Assembly (NCBI GenBank): GCA_041689775.1
Contig: JBDNFP010000001.1
Coordinates: 1-18,389 of the forward strand
From: JBDNFP01 sp041689775
GTDB lineage: Bacteria; Bacteroidota; Bacteroidia; Cytophagales; Spirosomataceae
Direction: 5' to 3'
Length of the DNA stretch: 18,389 bases
Both the position numbers and the translations under genes were made by a program. Below the pieces are notes generated by a model, which did no database searches, had not been told where the DNA came from, and was given only the letters and a program-made list of their open reading frames with translations. This document shows, in pieces, positions 1 through 6,951 of the stretch; within the stretch, counting starts at the first letter, position 1, and each line of letters starts with the position of its first letter.

Positions 1-150
1 ACTTAACCTCGATTTCGAATCGGGACGGTCGCCCACAGGTGTTGAATTCTCTTATGTTTTAACGCGATTTGCGTATGTGTCAGGCAATCCATAATTCAAC
101 TAAACCAAAATCATTTCGACAGGATGCTTCATTTTCTATTGGGCTCAGAC
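1..150. repeat. 150-bp direct repeat, copy 1 (cut by window edge)
   Basis: Bases 1-150 recur at 296-445 with only two differences seen by eye (an A/G near the middle and a T/C near the end). The copy starts at the first base of the window, so its true left end is unknown. It contains a near-palindrome around 9-21 (CGATTTCGAATCG). In the frame starting at base 2 it encodes about 29 residues ending in ..RFAYVSGNP and a stop; I do not recognise the peptide. It could be a duplicated gene end, part of a tandem array or a mobile-element remnant. Confidence 0.9.
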
Positions 151-295
151 ACCAGTTTGTCGTAGTGTTCGAAAACGTTGTGCGTGGTCTTCCGAAGGGA
201 GACTGCGTACTTGTGATAAATGGCCGATTGCATCGGCCCACCCTAATGTCAAAAAAATAAGCCTATGTTTACCCGCTAATCTTGATGCGTAACGC
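151..295. other. Spacer between the direct repeats, with a short hairpin
   Basis: This 145-bp stretch separates the two repeat copies and is not itself repeated in the window. It holds a perfect 7-bp hairpin at 222-238 (GGCCGAT, loop TGC, ATCGGCC), followed on the plus strand by an A-rich rather than T-rich tract, so it is not a convincing terminator. A 63-residue open frame from 69 to 260 crosses the repeat boundary but shows no recognisable domain or ribosome binding site, so I do not call it a gene. Confidence 0.5.
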
Positions 296-445
296 ACTTA
301 ACCTCGATTTCGAATCGGGACGGTCGCCCACAGGTGTTGAATTCTCTTATGTTTTAACGCGATTTGCGTATGTGTCAGGCAATCCATAATTCAACTAAAC
401 CAGAATCATTTCGACAGGATGCTTCATTTTCCATTGGGCTCAGAC
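296..445. repeat. 150-bp direct repeat, copy 2
   Basis: Second copy of the repeat at 1-150, offset 295 bp. Similarity stops sharply after base 445. Here the shared short frame is open further upstream (from 261) and contains an ATG at 285, giving about 34 residues from that ATG to the stop at 384-386. Bases 446-507, between this copy and the terminator of the next operon, show nothing recognisable. Confidence 0.9.
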
Positions 446-507
446 GCTATGACAGTGCGGTGTTTTTGTAAGGTAGCCCGATGGCTTCGGATTGGGAGGT
501 ATAGATA

Positions 508-554
508 AAACAAACAAGGTCTCCGGAAACGTATTCCGGAGACCTTGTTTGTTT
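508..554 (-). terminator. Terminator of the arsS operon
   Basis: Perfect inverted repeat with 21-bp arms (508-528 and 534-554) and a 5-base loop ACGTA. Read on the minus strand it begins 18 bases after the arsS stop codon and ends in TTGTTTGTTTTAT, which fits a Rho-independent terminator. No plus-strand gene ends here, so its job is most likely minus-strand termination. Confidence 0.85.
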
Positions 555-572
555 ACGTCGAGAAGCGCGAAA

Positions 573-1622
573 CTAGGCCGTAGCCCCACCGCAGCTTGAG
601 CCTGCCCCGGCGGTGCAGCCGTAGCAGTGCTGATTGAGCACGATCTCACGCTCCATCAGTGCCTGCGCGTCAAAGTTTCGGATGTGCTGATGCGCCGGAG
701 ACGCCACGGGTAGTTCGAGCATCTGATTGAAGTCACAGTCGAACACGTATCCTTCCCAACTTACCGAGAGGGTGCTGCGGCACATTACTCCCTGCGCAGC
801 CGAAGGATTAAAGGAATTGATGAGCTTCTCCATGTAGCCTTCAAAATTCCCCGACGAAATCAGGTAATCGAGATAGCGGCTGATGGGTATATTGGTGATA
901 GCGTACAGATCGTTGAACTCGATTTCGAACTCGTCGCGCAGCACGCGCTTGAACTGACGTTTGAGGTTATCTTGGCTACCGGGCAAAAACGCTCCGGCGG
1001 GATTGTACACTAGGTTTAGTAGTAGGTCGGTGCCTTCTTTACCGTAGCCTACTTCATTCAGCATTTTTAGCGCCCGTACCGAATCTTTGAATACGCCAGT
1101 TCCACGCTGACGATCCGTTTTGTCGGCATTGTAGAAAGGTAAAGAACTCACTACCTCTACGTTGTGCTTGCGGTAAAACTCGGGCAGGTCGTGGTACTTA
1201 GGGTTAGCCACGATAATCGTCAGGTTGCAACGAACCATCACGTGCTTACCCAACGCGCGGCATTCCTCCACAAACCACCGGAAGTGGGGGTTCATTTCGG
1301 GAGCCCCTCCGGTCATATCTACGGTTGGTATATCAGATACGGCCAATGCGTCGAGGCATTCCTGCATGGTTTCGCGGGTCATGATTTCCTTACGGTCGGG
1401 CCCGGCGTCTACGTGGCAGTGCTTACATACCTGATTACACATCTTACCCAAGTTGATCTGAAAAATATCCAGACTGGTAGGTTTTAATGGAAACAGGTTG
1501 GCATCCTGCATTTTTTGTTGAAACAAGGGGAGGCCCAACTTATTACGCACACTGTCTTCCAGTATTTCAATCTGGGCATCGGTTTTGGATAATTTATGAT
1601 GTAAGGCGTGTAAACTCTTCAT
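573..1622 (-). CDS. arsS: Arsenosugar biosynthesis radical SAM enzyme ArsS
   Basis: 349 residues. The radical SAM iron-sulfur motif CxxxCxxC is at C62, C66 and C69 (CNQVCKHC), and TGGAPE at 104-109 is the SAM-binding GGE-type motif. The C-terminal part is cysteine-rich: C281, C296, and a tail with C333, C336 and C344 (CYGCTAGAGSSCGG), typical of the radical SAM/DUF3641 family. Known for the family: ArsS adds a 5'-deoxyadenosyl group from SAM to dimethylated arsenic, giving the precursor of arsenosugars; some relatives are selenoproteins, but all cysteine positions seen here are ordinary Cys codons. It lies 49 bp downstream of the peroxidase-like gene on the same strand, so the two are probably co-transcribed. 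The ATG at 1622 has no strong Shine-Dalgarno, as usual in Bacteroidota. Cytoplasmic. The substrate assignment rests on the family, not on this sequence. Confidence 0.9.
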   Translation of the reverse strand: MKSLHALHHKLSKTDAQIEILEDSVRNKLGLPLFQQKMQDANLFPLKPTSLDIFQINLGKMCNQVCKHCHVDAGPDRKEIMTRETMQECLDALAVSDIPTVDMTGGAPEMNPHFRWFVEECRALGKHVMVRCNLTIIVANPKYHDLPEFYRKHNVEVVSSLPFYNADKTDRQRGTGVFKDSVRALKMLNEVGYGKEGTDLLLNLVYNPAGAFLPGSQDNLKRQFKRVLRDEFEIEFNDLYAITNIPISRYLDYLISSGNFEGYMEKLINSFNPSAAQGVMCRSTLSVSWEGYVFDCDFNQMLELPVASPAHQHIRNFDAQALMEREIVLNQHCYGCTAGAGSSCGGATA

Positions 1623-1671
1623 GTATATTTATGTGTAAGTTGTAGTTAGGTTAAATACGCGGATGCACCAA

Positions 1672-2004
1672 TTACATGGATAGTTCCTTTACTTTATTCA
1701 TCATCTGTACACCATGTACCAGCGAAGCTCCCCCACGGATGGCAGCTGCTACGTGGATTGCCTCCATCATTTCTTCTTCCGAGCAGCCTTTTTCGAGGGT
1801 ATCTACCGAGTAGGCATCAATGCAGTAGGGGCACTGTACAGTATGGGCCACAGCCAAGGCAATCAAAGATTTTTCACGGGCAGTCAAGGCTCCTTCGGCG
1901 AATACTTCACCGTAGTAAGCAAAGAATTTATCGGCCAGACCTTTCTGGAACTGACCTATTTGGCCGAATTTTTTAAGGTCTTCTGGATCGTAGTAGGTTT
2001 TCAT
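1672..2004 (-). CDS. Arsenosugar-associated AhpD/CMD-like peroxidase
   Basis: 110 residues from the ATG at 2004. The frame also reaches a TTG at 2037, but the added 11 residues look like leader sequence, so the ATG is preferred. It is a carboxymuconolactone decarboxylase/AhpD-like alpha-helical protein with the redox motif CPYC at C58 and C61 and a conserved-looking REKSLIALAVAH segment before it. AhpD has a His four residues after the second cysteine; here that place is Tyr65 (CIDAY), which suggests different chemistry from AhpD. This small protein is a regular partner of ArsS-type radical SAM genes, and in some organisms the first active-site cysteine is selenocysteine. It is first in the operon, 49 bp before arsS. 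Its exact reaction in arsenosugar formation is not known to me. Confidence 0.85.
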   Translation of the reverse strand: MKTYYDPEDLKKFGQIGQFQKGLADKFFAYYGEVFAEGALTAREKSLIALAVAHTVQCPYCIDAYSVDTLEKGCSEEEMMEAIHVAAAIRGGASLVHGVQMMNKVKELSM

Positions 2005-2124
2005 GGGATTGATTTTAAAGTTTATTAAAAGTGACAAAGAGAGGAAATTGATAAAAAATCCTTTTTAAACATACGGAAAAAACACTAGTTTGGTTTTTAT
2101 GTTTCAATTTAATCCCTGAATCTC

Positions 2125-3108
2125 TTGTTTTACTATTTATCCCGTTTTCTGATTCGGCTGGCACTGCCTCTTTTTGTTCGGAAACTATGTGTGGTTAATA
2201 AGTCGGAAGTTCCTCACCAAAAACCAGTACTCCTTGCATCCAACCATTCGGGATCATTTTTTGATGCCTTGGTCATCGGAGCAGTTCTTACTCAACCTAT
2301 GCATACGTTGGCCCGCGGCGACGTGTTTCGTAAACCCAAAGTGGCGCGTTGGCTACGTCGAATTAAGCTTATACCGGTTTTTAGAGGCTCGGAGGGAAGA
2401 GAAAATCTGAAACAGATTGATAGCACTATGCAGGAGTGTTTCACCATTATGGAACAAAACGGTACGGTGGTGATATTCTCGGAAGGAATCTGCGTGAATG
2501 AATGGCACTTACGGCCTTTGGGGAAGGGTACTGCCCGGATGGCCCATCAGGCTTGGTACGGCGATGAGCCCCTGTTGCATCAATTAGCCGTTGTACCCAC
2601 GGGGGTTAACCACGAACATTTCAGAGGAGCAAACAAACGGGTGATTCTTCAGTTCGGAGAAACGATTCGTCCGGATGAGATACAAACCGATCCGACCGAA
2701 TACGAAAAGTGGCTACGAGAGTTTAATGCCTTACTGACGCAAAGAATGCAGGGTCTTCTACTGGAAATACCTTCGGATGTTGCGGAAGAAGCTAGGTTGG
2801 CGGCATTGGAAAGTTACTTTGCTGATTGTGGGCTGCCCAAAGGTAATAGTATCCTGAACGTACTGGGAAAAGTGGGGCGGTTGATCCACCGCCCCCTTCA
2901 TTTACTTTATGTTAAGCGAGTTGCCAAAGCAACTCAACGCACGGTATTTTATGATTCTGTCCTTTTTGGCTCGCTTACATATACCTACCCGGTAATTATT
3001 GGCTTGCTTGCCCTGTTGGCTGGTAGCTTGTTTGGTTTCGCCTATGGCTTGGGCATATTTATAGGTTTTCCACTACTCGCTATGGCTGGTAATAGGTATC
3101 GTGGCTAG
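2125..3108 (+). CDS. PlsC-like 1-acylglycerol-3-phosphate acyltransferase family protein
   Basis: 327 residues. Lysophospholipid acyltransferase motifs are visible: NHSGSFFD at 40-47 (an HX5D spacing, H41 and D47, as I recall from Bacteroidota members, rather than the usual HX4D), PVFRGSEG at 84-91, and FSEG at 118-121 followed by LRPLGKGTARMA. Two hydrophobic segments near 285-322 probably anchor the C-terminus in the membrane. The family moves an acyl chain from acyl-ACP or acyl-CoA to a lysophospholipid or related acceptor. The start is TTG at 2125; the only other possible start after the in-frame stop at 2110-2112 is a CTG at 2116, and no ATG lies before the catalytic motif. It is divergent from the arsS operon (about 120 bp apart) and convergent with the VOC gene. 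A role in membrane lipid synthesis is likely; a link to arsenolipids is only a guess. Confidence 0.85.
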   Translation: MFYYLSRFLIRLALPLFVRKLCVVNKSEVPHQKPVLLASNHSGSFFDALVIGAVLTQPMHTLARGDVFRKPKVARWLRRIKLIPVFRGSEGRENLKQIDSTMQECFTIMEQNGTVVIFSEGICVNEWHLRPLGKGTARMAHQAWYGDEPLLHQLAVVPTGVNHEHFRGANKRVILQFGETIRPDEIQTDPTEYEKWLREFNALLTQRMQGLLLEIPSDVAEEARLAALESYFADCGLPKGNSILNVLGKVGRLIHRPLHLLYVKRVAKATQRTVFYDSVLFGSLTYTYPVIIGLLALLAGSLFGFAYGLGIFIGFPLLAMAGNRYRG

Positions 3109-3126
3109 GTTGGATTTTTACTCAGC

Positions 3127-4182
3127 TCAATCGCTTACGCGGCTTAAACCCAACATGCGCAGCATCCAGTTAGGCAGAGGCCGCTGATGCTTTCTCTTTT
3201 GCAAGTTCAGGTACCACCCTATTTTTTTTAAGATAGGTAGTTTGTGGGTTTCGACGAGTTCGATCAGTGTACCGTCGGGATCTTCCACGTAGGCAAATCG
3301 GCCGGCGGCGGACTCCATCCCGAATGATCCACCGCTGTCTACCGTGAAGGGGTAGCCATTGTCCCCCAGTCGCTTTTTGAGGGCTTCCATGTCGAGGGTG
3401 TCGAAGCATACGTGGATGAAGCCACAGTCGCCCCAGTACCGGTCAGCAAACAGTTTTTTCGGTTCCCGGTCGAGGGCTTGCAGAAGCTCGATCTGAATGT
3501 TACCTAACAAACGGCTGAAGGCACCATGTTCAGATACACTCTTCCGGATCACTACCCTACGAAAACGTTGATTGGGTACCGAGGTGGGTATATCGTCAAA
3601 TACGTCAGTTTGGTCGTAGACAATTTCGCAGGGGCTAAGCAGGCTTTTGTAGAAGGGAATGGCCTTGTCGATATCAGACACCCCGATCACTACCCCGGCT
3701 ACTCCACCAATGGGCTTGCCGGTTTCGCCAAACCACGAAGAGTCTTCGGCTACCTGGAAAGCATTCCCGTTTGGGTCAATGCCCCAAAAGGCTTGTCCGT
3801 CGGGCAGCTTACTCACGACTCCTACCCGGGCGTGCTCTTGTTGTTCCATCCATTTATGGGCGGCGGCTACGTCAGGGGCTTTAAACCGGATGGCGTAAAT
3901 ACCCAAATCGCCCGGCTCAGGTTGCAAAGTATACTCCTGCGGGGTCCGGCTGGTAAACTGCCATATTTCGAGGCCTCCCCCACCGGCCATGTTTAAAGCC
4001 ATGACCGCGTGGCGGCTTTGCACTTCACCTCCCGTATAATTGATCATCAGTTTTGCTTCGGCGTGATCGTCAAAAATGGGCACATCAAAACCCATGACCC
4101 GCCGGTACCATTGCCAGGCCTCCGGTACATTGCTGACACCGACTCCTACCTGCTGGATTCCGGATATGAGGGGAGTATTCAT
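3127..4182 (-). CDS. Two-domain VOC (glyoxalase/dioxygenase fold) protein
   Basis: 351 residues with two vicinal-oxygen-chelate domains, about 6-146 and 160-312, each ending in the usual DPxG segment (DPNGNAFQV and DPDGTLIELVE). In the second domain H257 (FIHVCFD) and E308 (LIELVE) stand where metal ligands normally sit, but the first ligand position near residue 165 is hydrophobic, and domain 1 lacks clear ligands, so metal binding may be partial. The C-terminal 40 residues are basic. It is not ArsI (the short carbon-arsenic lyase with a vicinal cysteine pair) and lacks the C-terminal signature of 4-hydroxyphenylpyruvate dioxygenase. It starts 53 bp after the glycosyltransferase on the same strand, so the two are likely one operon. 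Substrate unknown; the context suggests sugar or arsenical metabolism. It converges with the acyltransferase gene with no clear terminator between them. Confidence 0.8.
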   Translation of the reverse strand: MNTPLISGIQQVGVGVSNVPEAWQWYRRVMGFDVPIFDDHAEAKLMINYTGGEVQSRHAVMALNMAGGGGLEIWQFTSRTPQEYTLQPEPGDLGIYAIRFKAPDVAAAHKWMEQQEHARVGVVSKLPDGQAFWGIDPNGNAFQVAEDSSWFGETGKPIGGVAGVVIGVSDIDKAIPFYKSLLSPCEIVYDQTDVFDDIPTSVPNQRFRRVVIRKSVSEHGAFSRLLGNIQIELLQALDREPKKLFADRYWGDCGFIHVCFDTLDMEALKKRLGDNGYPFTVDSGGSFGMESAAGRFAYVEDPDGTLIELVETHKLPILKKIGWYLNLQKRKHQRPLPNWMLRMLGLSRVSD

Positions 4183-4235
4183 GAAATAATCTCTTTTATT
4201 ATAAATTGTACATTATTGTTGATCATACTAGTAAT

Positions 4236-4970
4236 CTAGTTGTTTGCAGTAGCCTGCTTTTCCAGTTGTAAACCATACTTTTCAACTTTTATCATCGATT
4301 TATACGTACAGATGAGGGTAGGCTGGGGTACTCCAAGGAAGTACATCGCAAATATTGTCATGTTGGCCAAGTTCACCCGAAAGTAGGAGTTGTATTCGTA
4401 TTTTCGGGCCGATACTACTACATTTTTAGGAATGATTTGGAAACGGAGATTGCGCCTTGCCCGAAGGATAAATTCGTAGTCCTCCATCACATGATGATCT
4501 TCGCGGTAGCCCCCTAACTGTTGAAACTCTGCCTTGAAAATAAAAAGGGTCTGATCGCCGCCACGACACCATATCCGGTCAAACCGCGTACAATAAGCGT
4601 TGAATTTGAGAATAGGCTTTTGTAAGTCAAATTCGTACCGATAGCAGCCCATCTGATAGCCATTTTCCAATGACTGCTTAATATCCTGGGCGAAATCTGG
4701 GTGAATATCTACATCGGCGTGGACAAAATAGAGCACATCTCCGCATGCTTCCCGGGCCCCGGCGTTCATCTGACTGGCCCTTCCGGGCTTATCAGCTACG
4801 ACTACCTTCGCCCCGGCCTGACTGGCCCGTAGCGCGGTCTGATCGTTACTAGGGGCGTCGGCCACAATTATTTCTGCCAAGTGGTATCCTCCGTACCTTT
4901 GCAGGTCCTGAATCAGTTTTCCAATATTTTCTTCCTCATTGTAGGTGGGAATCACCACACTTATTCGCAT
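4236..4970 (-). CDS. TIGR04283-type arsenosugar biosynthesis glycosyltransferase
   Basis: 244 residues, a GT-A fold family 2 glycosyltransferase. Seen in order: the N-terminal VVIPTYNEEENI; ADAPSNDQT where other members have a DGGS-type motif; GRASQMNAGA at 63-72, the hallmark of the glycosyltransferases found beside ArsS-type radical SAM genes; the metal-binding HADVD at 84-88; GGDQTLF near 137-143; and the acceptor-site MEDYEF at 162-167. The length is near full for the family. A hydrophobic stretch at about 203-214 may touch the membrane. It probably transfers a sugar during arsenosugar maturation, but donor and acceptor cannot be read from sequence. It is first of a likely two-gene operon with the VOC gene and divergent from aroB. 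An AGGAAGG stretch lies just before the ATG. Confidence 0.85.
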   Translation of the reverse strand: MRISVVIPTYNEEENIGKLIQDLQRYGGYHLAEIIVADAPSNDQTALRASQAGAKVVVADKPGRASQMNAGAREACGDVLYFVHADVDIHPDFAQDIKQSLENGYQMGCYRYEFDLQKPILKFNAYCTRFDRIWCRGGDQTLFIFKAEFQQLGGYREDHHVMEDYEFILRARRNLRFQIIPKNVVVSARKYEYNSYFRVNLANMTIFAMYFLGVPQPTLICTYKSMIKVEKYGLQLEKQATANN

Positions 4971-5108
4971 ACCTTCCTGTTATCTCTTTCAAATCGACTA
5001 CCGCATTTCCCAAAAACAGAAAAACAATTGTACGAAATAAAACATTAAAAGTAAGCAAAAATCGGTGAGTTGTGGCTTGGATGACCGCCATATTAGCCCC
5101 AACCCTTG

Positions 5109-5116
5109 TATCTTTG
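5109..5116 (+). promoter_or_regulatory. Possible Bacteroidota -7 element before aroB
   Basis: TATCTTTG fits the Bacteroidota -7 consensus TAnnTTTG and ends 39 bases before the aroB ATG. No good TTTG -33 element is present at the expected spacing, so support is modest. Confidence 0.35.
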
Positions 5117-5155
5117 GGCTAATTCTCTCATCATATTTGCATTCATTTCAAGCCC

Positions 5156-6193
5156 ATGGACGACTCAGTACGCATTACACCCTTTCACCAAAGTATTGAA
5201 GAATTTATACCGACAGCTTCCTACTCGAAAATACTGGTTATTGCCGATACCAAAACCCGTAAGTTCTGTTACGAACGAGTCAAGAGTAGCTTACCTCCCC
5301 ACACCTTGGTGACGGTGCCTAGCGGTGAAACCCACAAAACGTTGGCTACCTGTGAAAAAATATGGGAGGCCATGACCAAGGCCGTACTGGACCGACACGC
5401 GTTGGTCATCAATATTGGAGGCGGGGTTATTGGCGATATGGGGGGCTTTTGTGCCGCGGTATACAAGCGAGGTATTGACTTTATACAGGTACCTACCACG
5501 CTGCTGTCGCAGGTTGATGCCAGCGTCGGGGGGAAGTTAGGTATTGACTTCCATGGTTTTAAAAACCATCTCGGTGTTTTTAATCAGCCGAAGCGGGTCC
5601 TTATCGATCCGGTTTTTCTGGAAACTCTGCCGGAGCGCGAGCTACGCTCGGGCTTTGCGGAGGTTATCAAGCACTGCCTGATTGCCGATAATGCCAAGTG
5701 GGAGGAAATACGTACCAAAGATCTTAGCGAACAAAACTGGCCGGATTTGATTGCTCATTCCGTAGAAATCAAAAAAAAGATAGTCGCTGAAGATCCTACC
5801 GAAAAGGGACTTCGGAAAATTCTGAATTTTGGACATACCTTAGGCCATGCCGTCGAAACCCACTTTTTAACTAAGTCGCCGGGAAAGAGGCTCTTACACG
5901 GAGAGGCCATTGCGGCGGGTATGGTGATGGAAAGTTACCTGGCTTTCCAAAAAAAGATGATTGATCGTGAAACACTTGAGCAGATTGAAGAGTTTATCTT
6001 TTCAACATATGGTAAAGCCGACATCCAACTCTCCGATACGGATGTTATTGTTCCCCTCACTCGTCAGGATAAGAAAAATCGCGGTCGCGAAGTAAGATTC
6101 TCGTTGCTTAACGGCAGCGGATCTTGTGTTTTCGATGTGACTGTTTCGTCCGGAGAGATGCGTAAGGCTATGCAATACTACACGGGAATCTGA
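5156..6193 (+). CDS. aroB: 3-dehydroquinate synthase
   Basis: 345 residues, the usual AroB length. It converts DAHP to 3-dehydroquinate, the second step of the shikimate pathway, in the cytoplasm, using NAD and a divalent metal. Seen: the nucleotide-binding GGGVIGD at 88-94; VPTTLLSQVDASVGGK at 112-127 with the substrate-binding lysine; and the three metal ligands E169 (GFAEVIK), H227 (NFGHTLGH) and H248 (LLHGE). GGKLGID in place of GGKTGVN fits what I recall of Bacteroidota members. The cyclase superfamily also holds 2-epi-5-epi-valiolone and 2-deoxy-scyllo-inosose synthases, but the motif set fits AroB. It stands alone, divergent from the arsenosugar glycosyltransferase and followed by a lipoprotein gene about 100 bp downstream. 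Confidence 0.93.
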   Translation: MDDSVRITPFHQSIEEFIPTASYSKILVIADTKTRKFCYERVKSSLPPHTLVTVPSGETHKTLATCEKIWEAMTKAVLDRHALVINIGGGVIGDMGGFCAAVYKRGIDFIQVPTTLLSQVDASVGGKLGIDFHGFKNHLGVFNQPKRVLIDPVFLETLPERELRSGFAEVIKHCLIADNAKWEEIRTKDLSEQNWPDLIAHSVEIKKKIVAEDPTEKGLRKILNFGHTLGHAVETHFLTKSPGKRLLHGEAIAAGMVMESYLAFQKKMIDRETLEQIEEFIFSTYGKADIQLSDTDVIVPLTRQDKKNRGREVRFSLLNGSGSCVFDVTVSSGEMRKAMQYYTGI

Positions 6194-6294
6194 TTTGATA
6201 TTTTCAGGTTGTTGGGGTAAGTTATTGATTATTAATGTTTAATAAGTTATATTTCATTATTCAATACGTCAAATCTGTAAATGTTAAAATGTGT

Positions 6295-6864
6295 ATGATA
6301 AAGTCAGCTACCTTTCTCTCTGCTGTTTTGGTCGCCCTGATGTTAGTAGGGTGCTCGTTTGGTCGTAAAGTTTTCGTTGAACACGATTACAGTTATGAAA
6401 CCAATTTTAAAGATTATTCCTCCTATACTTTTTTGGAATGTGAAAGAGATACTAACAACCTCTGTACAGAGATTTATGAGTCAATCCGCCGCCAAATGCA
6501 GGCACGAGGCTATAAATTAACAGCTGACAAGCCAACACTATTGGTAAACTACGGAATATTCTACGACAACTTACGCTATCAGGGATACATGCAACCCGTG
6601 ATCAAGACTTGGGTAGACACTGAGAATGATGGATTCAGATACGAACCAATCAAATACGCACTCGACAAGGGTACTCTAATCGTTTCCTTGATTGATGCCG
6701 AGAGCGATCAGGTGGTGTGGCGTGGGTACGCCTCCGGCTTGTTTAACGGTCAGGAGAACCCCAATAACTACTACCGAAATATAGTACGCCGCATATTTGA
6801 TCAGTACCCCCTGTTTGCCAAGGGATATGATCCACGGCGCTATACCGAAGAAATGGGACGTTAA
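6295..6864 (+). CDS. DUF4136-type lipoprotein
   Basis: 189 residues from the ATG at 6295. The frame extends upstream to 6235, but starting at 6295 (or 6289) gives a clean lipoprotein signal: charged start, hydrophobic core, then LVGC with the lipidated cysteine at residue 20. The body has the pattern of DUF4136 proteins: a NFKDYSSYTFLE segment, a repeated-helix part predicting pairing of subunits (IYESIRRQMQARGYKL), a LVNYGIFYDN strand and VVWRGYASG near the end. Such proteins sit in the periplasm attached to a membrane and have no established function. The aroB stop is about 100 bp upstream, so it may have its own promoter. It ends at a strong bidirectional terminator. Confidence 0.75.
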   Translation: MIKSATFLSAVLVALMLVGCSFGRKVFVEHDYSYETNFKDYSSYTFLECERDTNNLCTEIYESIRRQMQARGYKLTADKPTLLVNYGIFYDNLRYQGYMQPVIKTWVDTENDGFRYEPIKYALDKGTLIVSLIDAESDQVVWRGYASGLFNGQENPNNYYRNIVRRIFDQYPLFAKGYDPRRYTEEMGR

Positions 6865-6891
6865 CAACTCCTTTTACTAGAATTATCTACG

Positions 6892-6934
6892 ATATACAGC
6901 AAATGCCCGCTTTTGGCGGGCATTTGCTGTATAT
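6892..6934. terminator. Bidirectional terminator (lipoprotein / ABC ATPase)
   Basis: Perfect inverted repeat with 19-bp arms (6892-6910 and 6916-6934) and loop TTTTG, GC-rich at the tip (GCCCGC/GCGGGC) and AT-rich at the base. It lies between two convergent genes, 27 bases from one stop and 17 from the other, so it can serve both. Confidence 0.85.
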
Positions 6935-6951
6935 AAATAAGCGTATAAATA

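Noticed and set aside
69..260. 63-residue open frame across the repeat and spacer
   Set aside because: No recognisable domain, no ribosome binding site, and it straddles the boundary of a repeat; chance is the simpler reading.
440..649. 69-residue minus-strand frame overlapping the end of arsS
   Set aside because: It is out of frame with arsS, spans its terminator and has no support.
573..2004. Selenocysteine in ArsS or its peroxidase-like partner
   Set aside because: Relatives can be selenoproteins, but every active-site position here is an ordinary cysteine codon, there is no in-frame TGA, and both genes end at normal stops.
3127..4182. VOC protein as ArsI or as 4-hydroxyphenylpyruvate dioxygenase
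   Set aside because: It lacks the vicinal cysteine pair and small size of ArsI, and lacks the C-terminal iron-binding signature of HPPD.
5156..6193. Sugar-phosphate cyclase other than AroB (part of a natural-product pathway with the arsenosugar genes)
   Set aside because: The metal ligands, nucleotide motif and substrate lysine region fit ordinary 3-dehydroquinate synthase, and it is on the opposite strand with its own promoter-like element.
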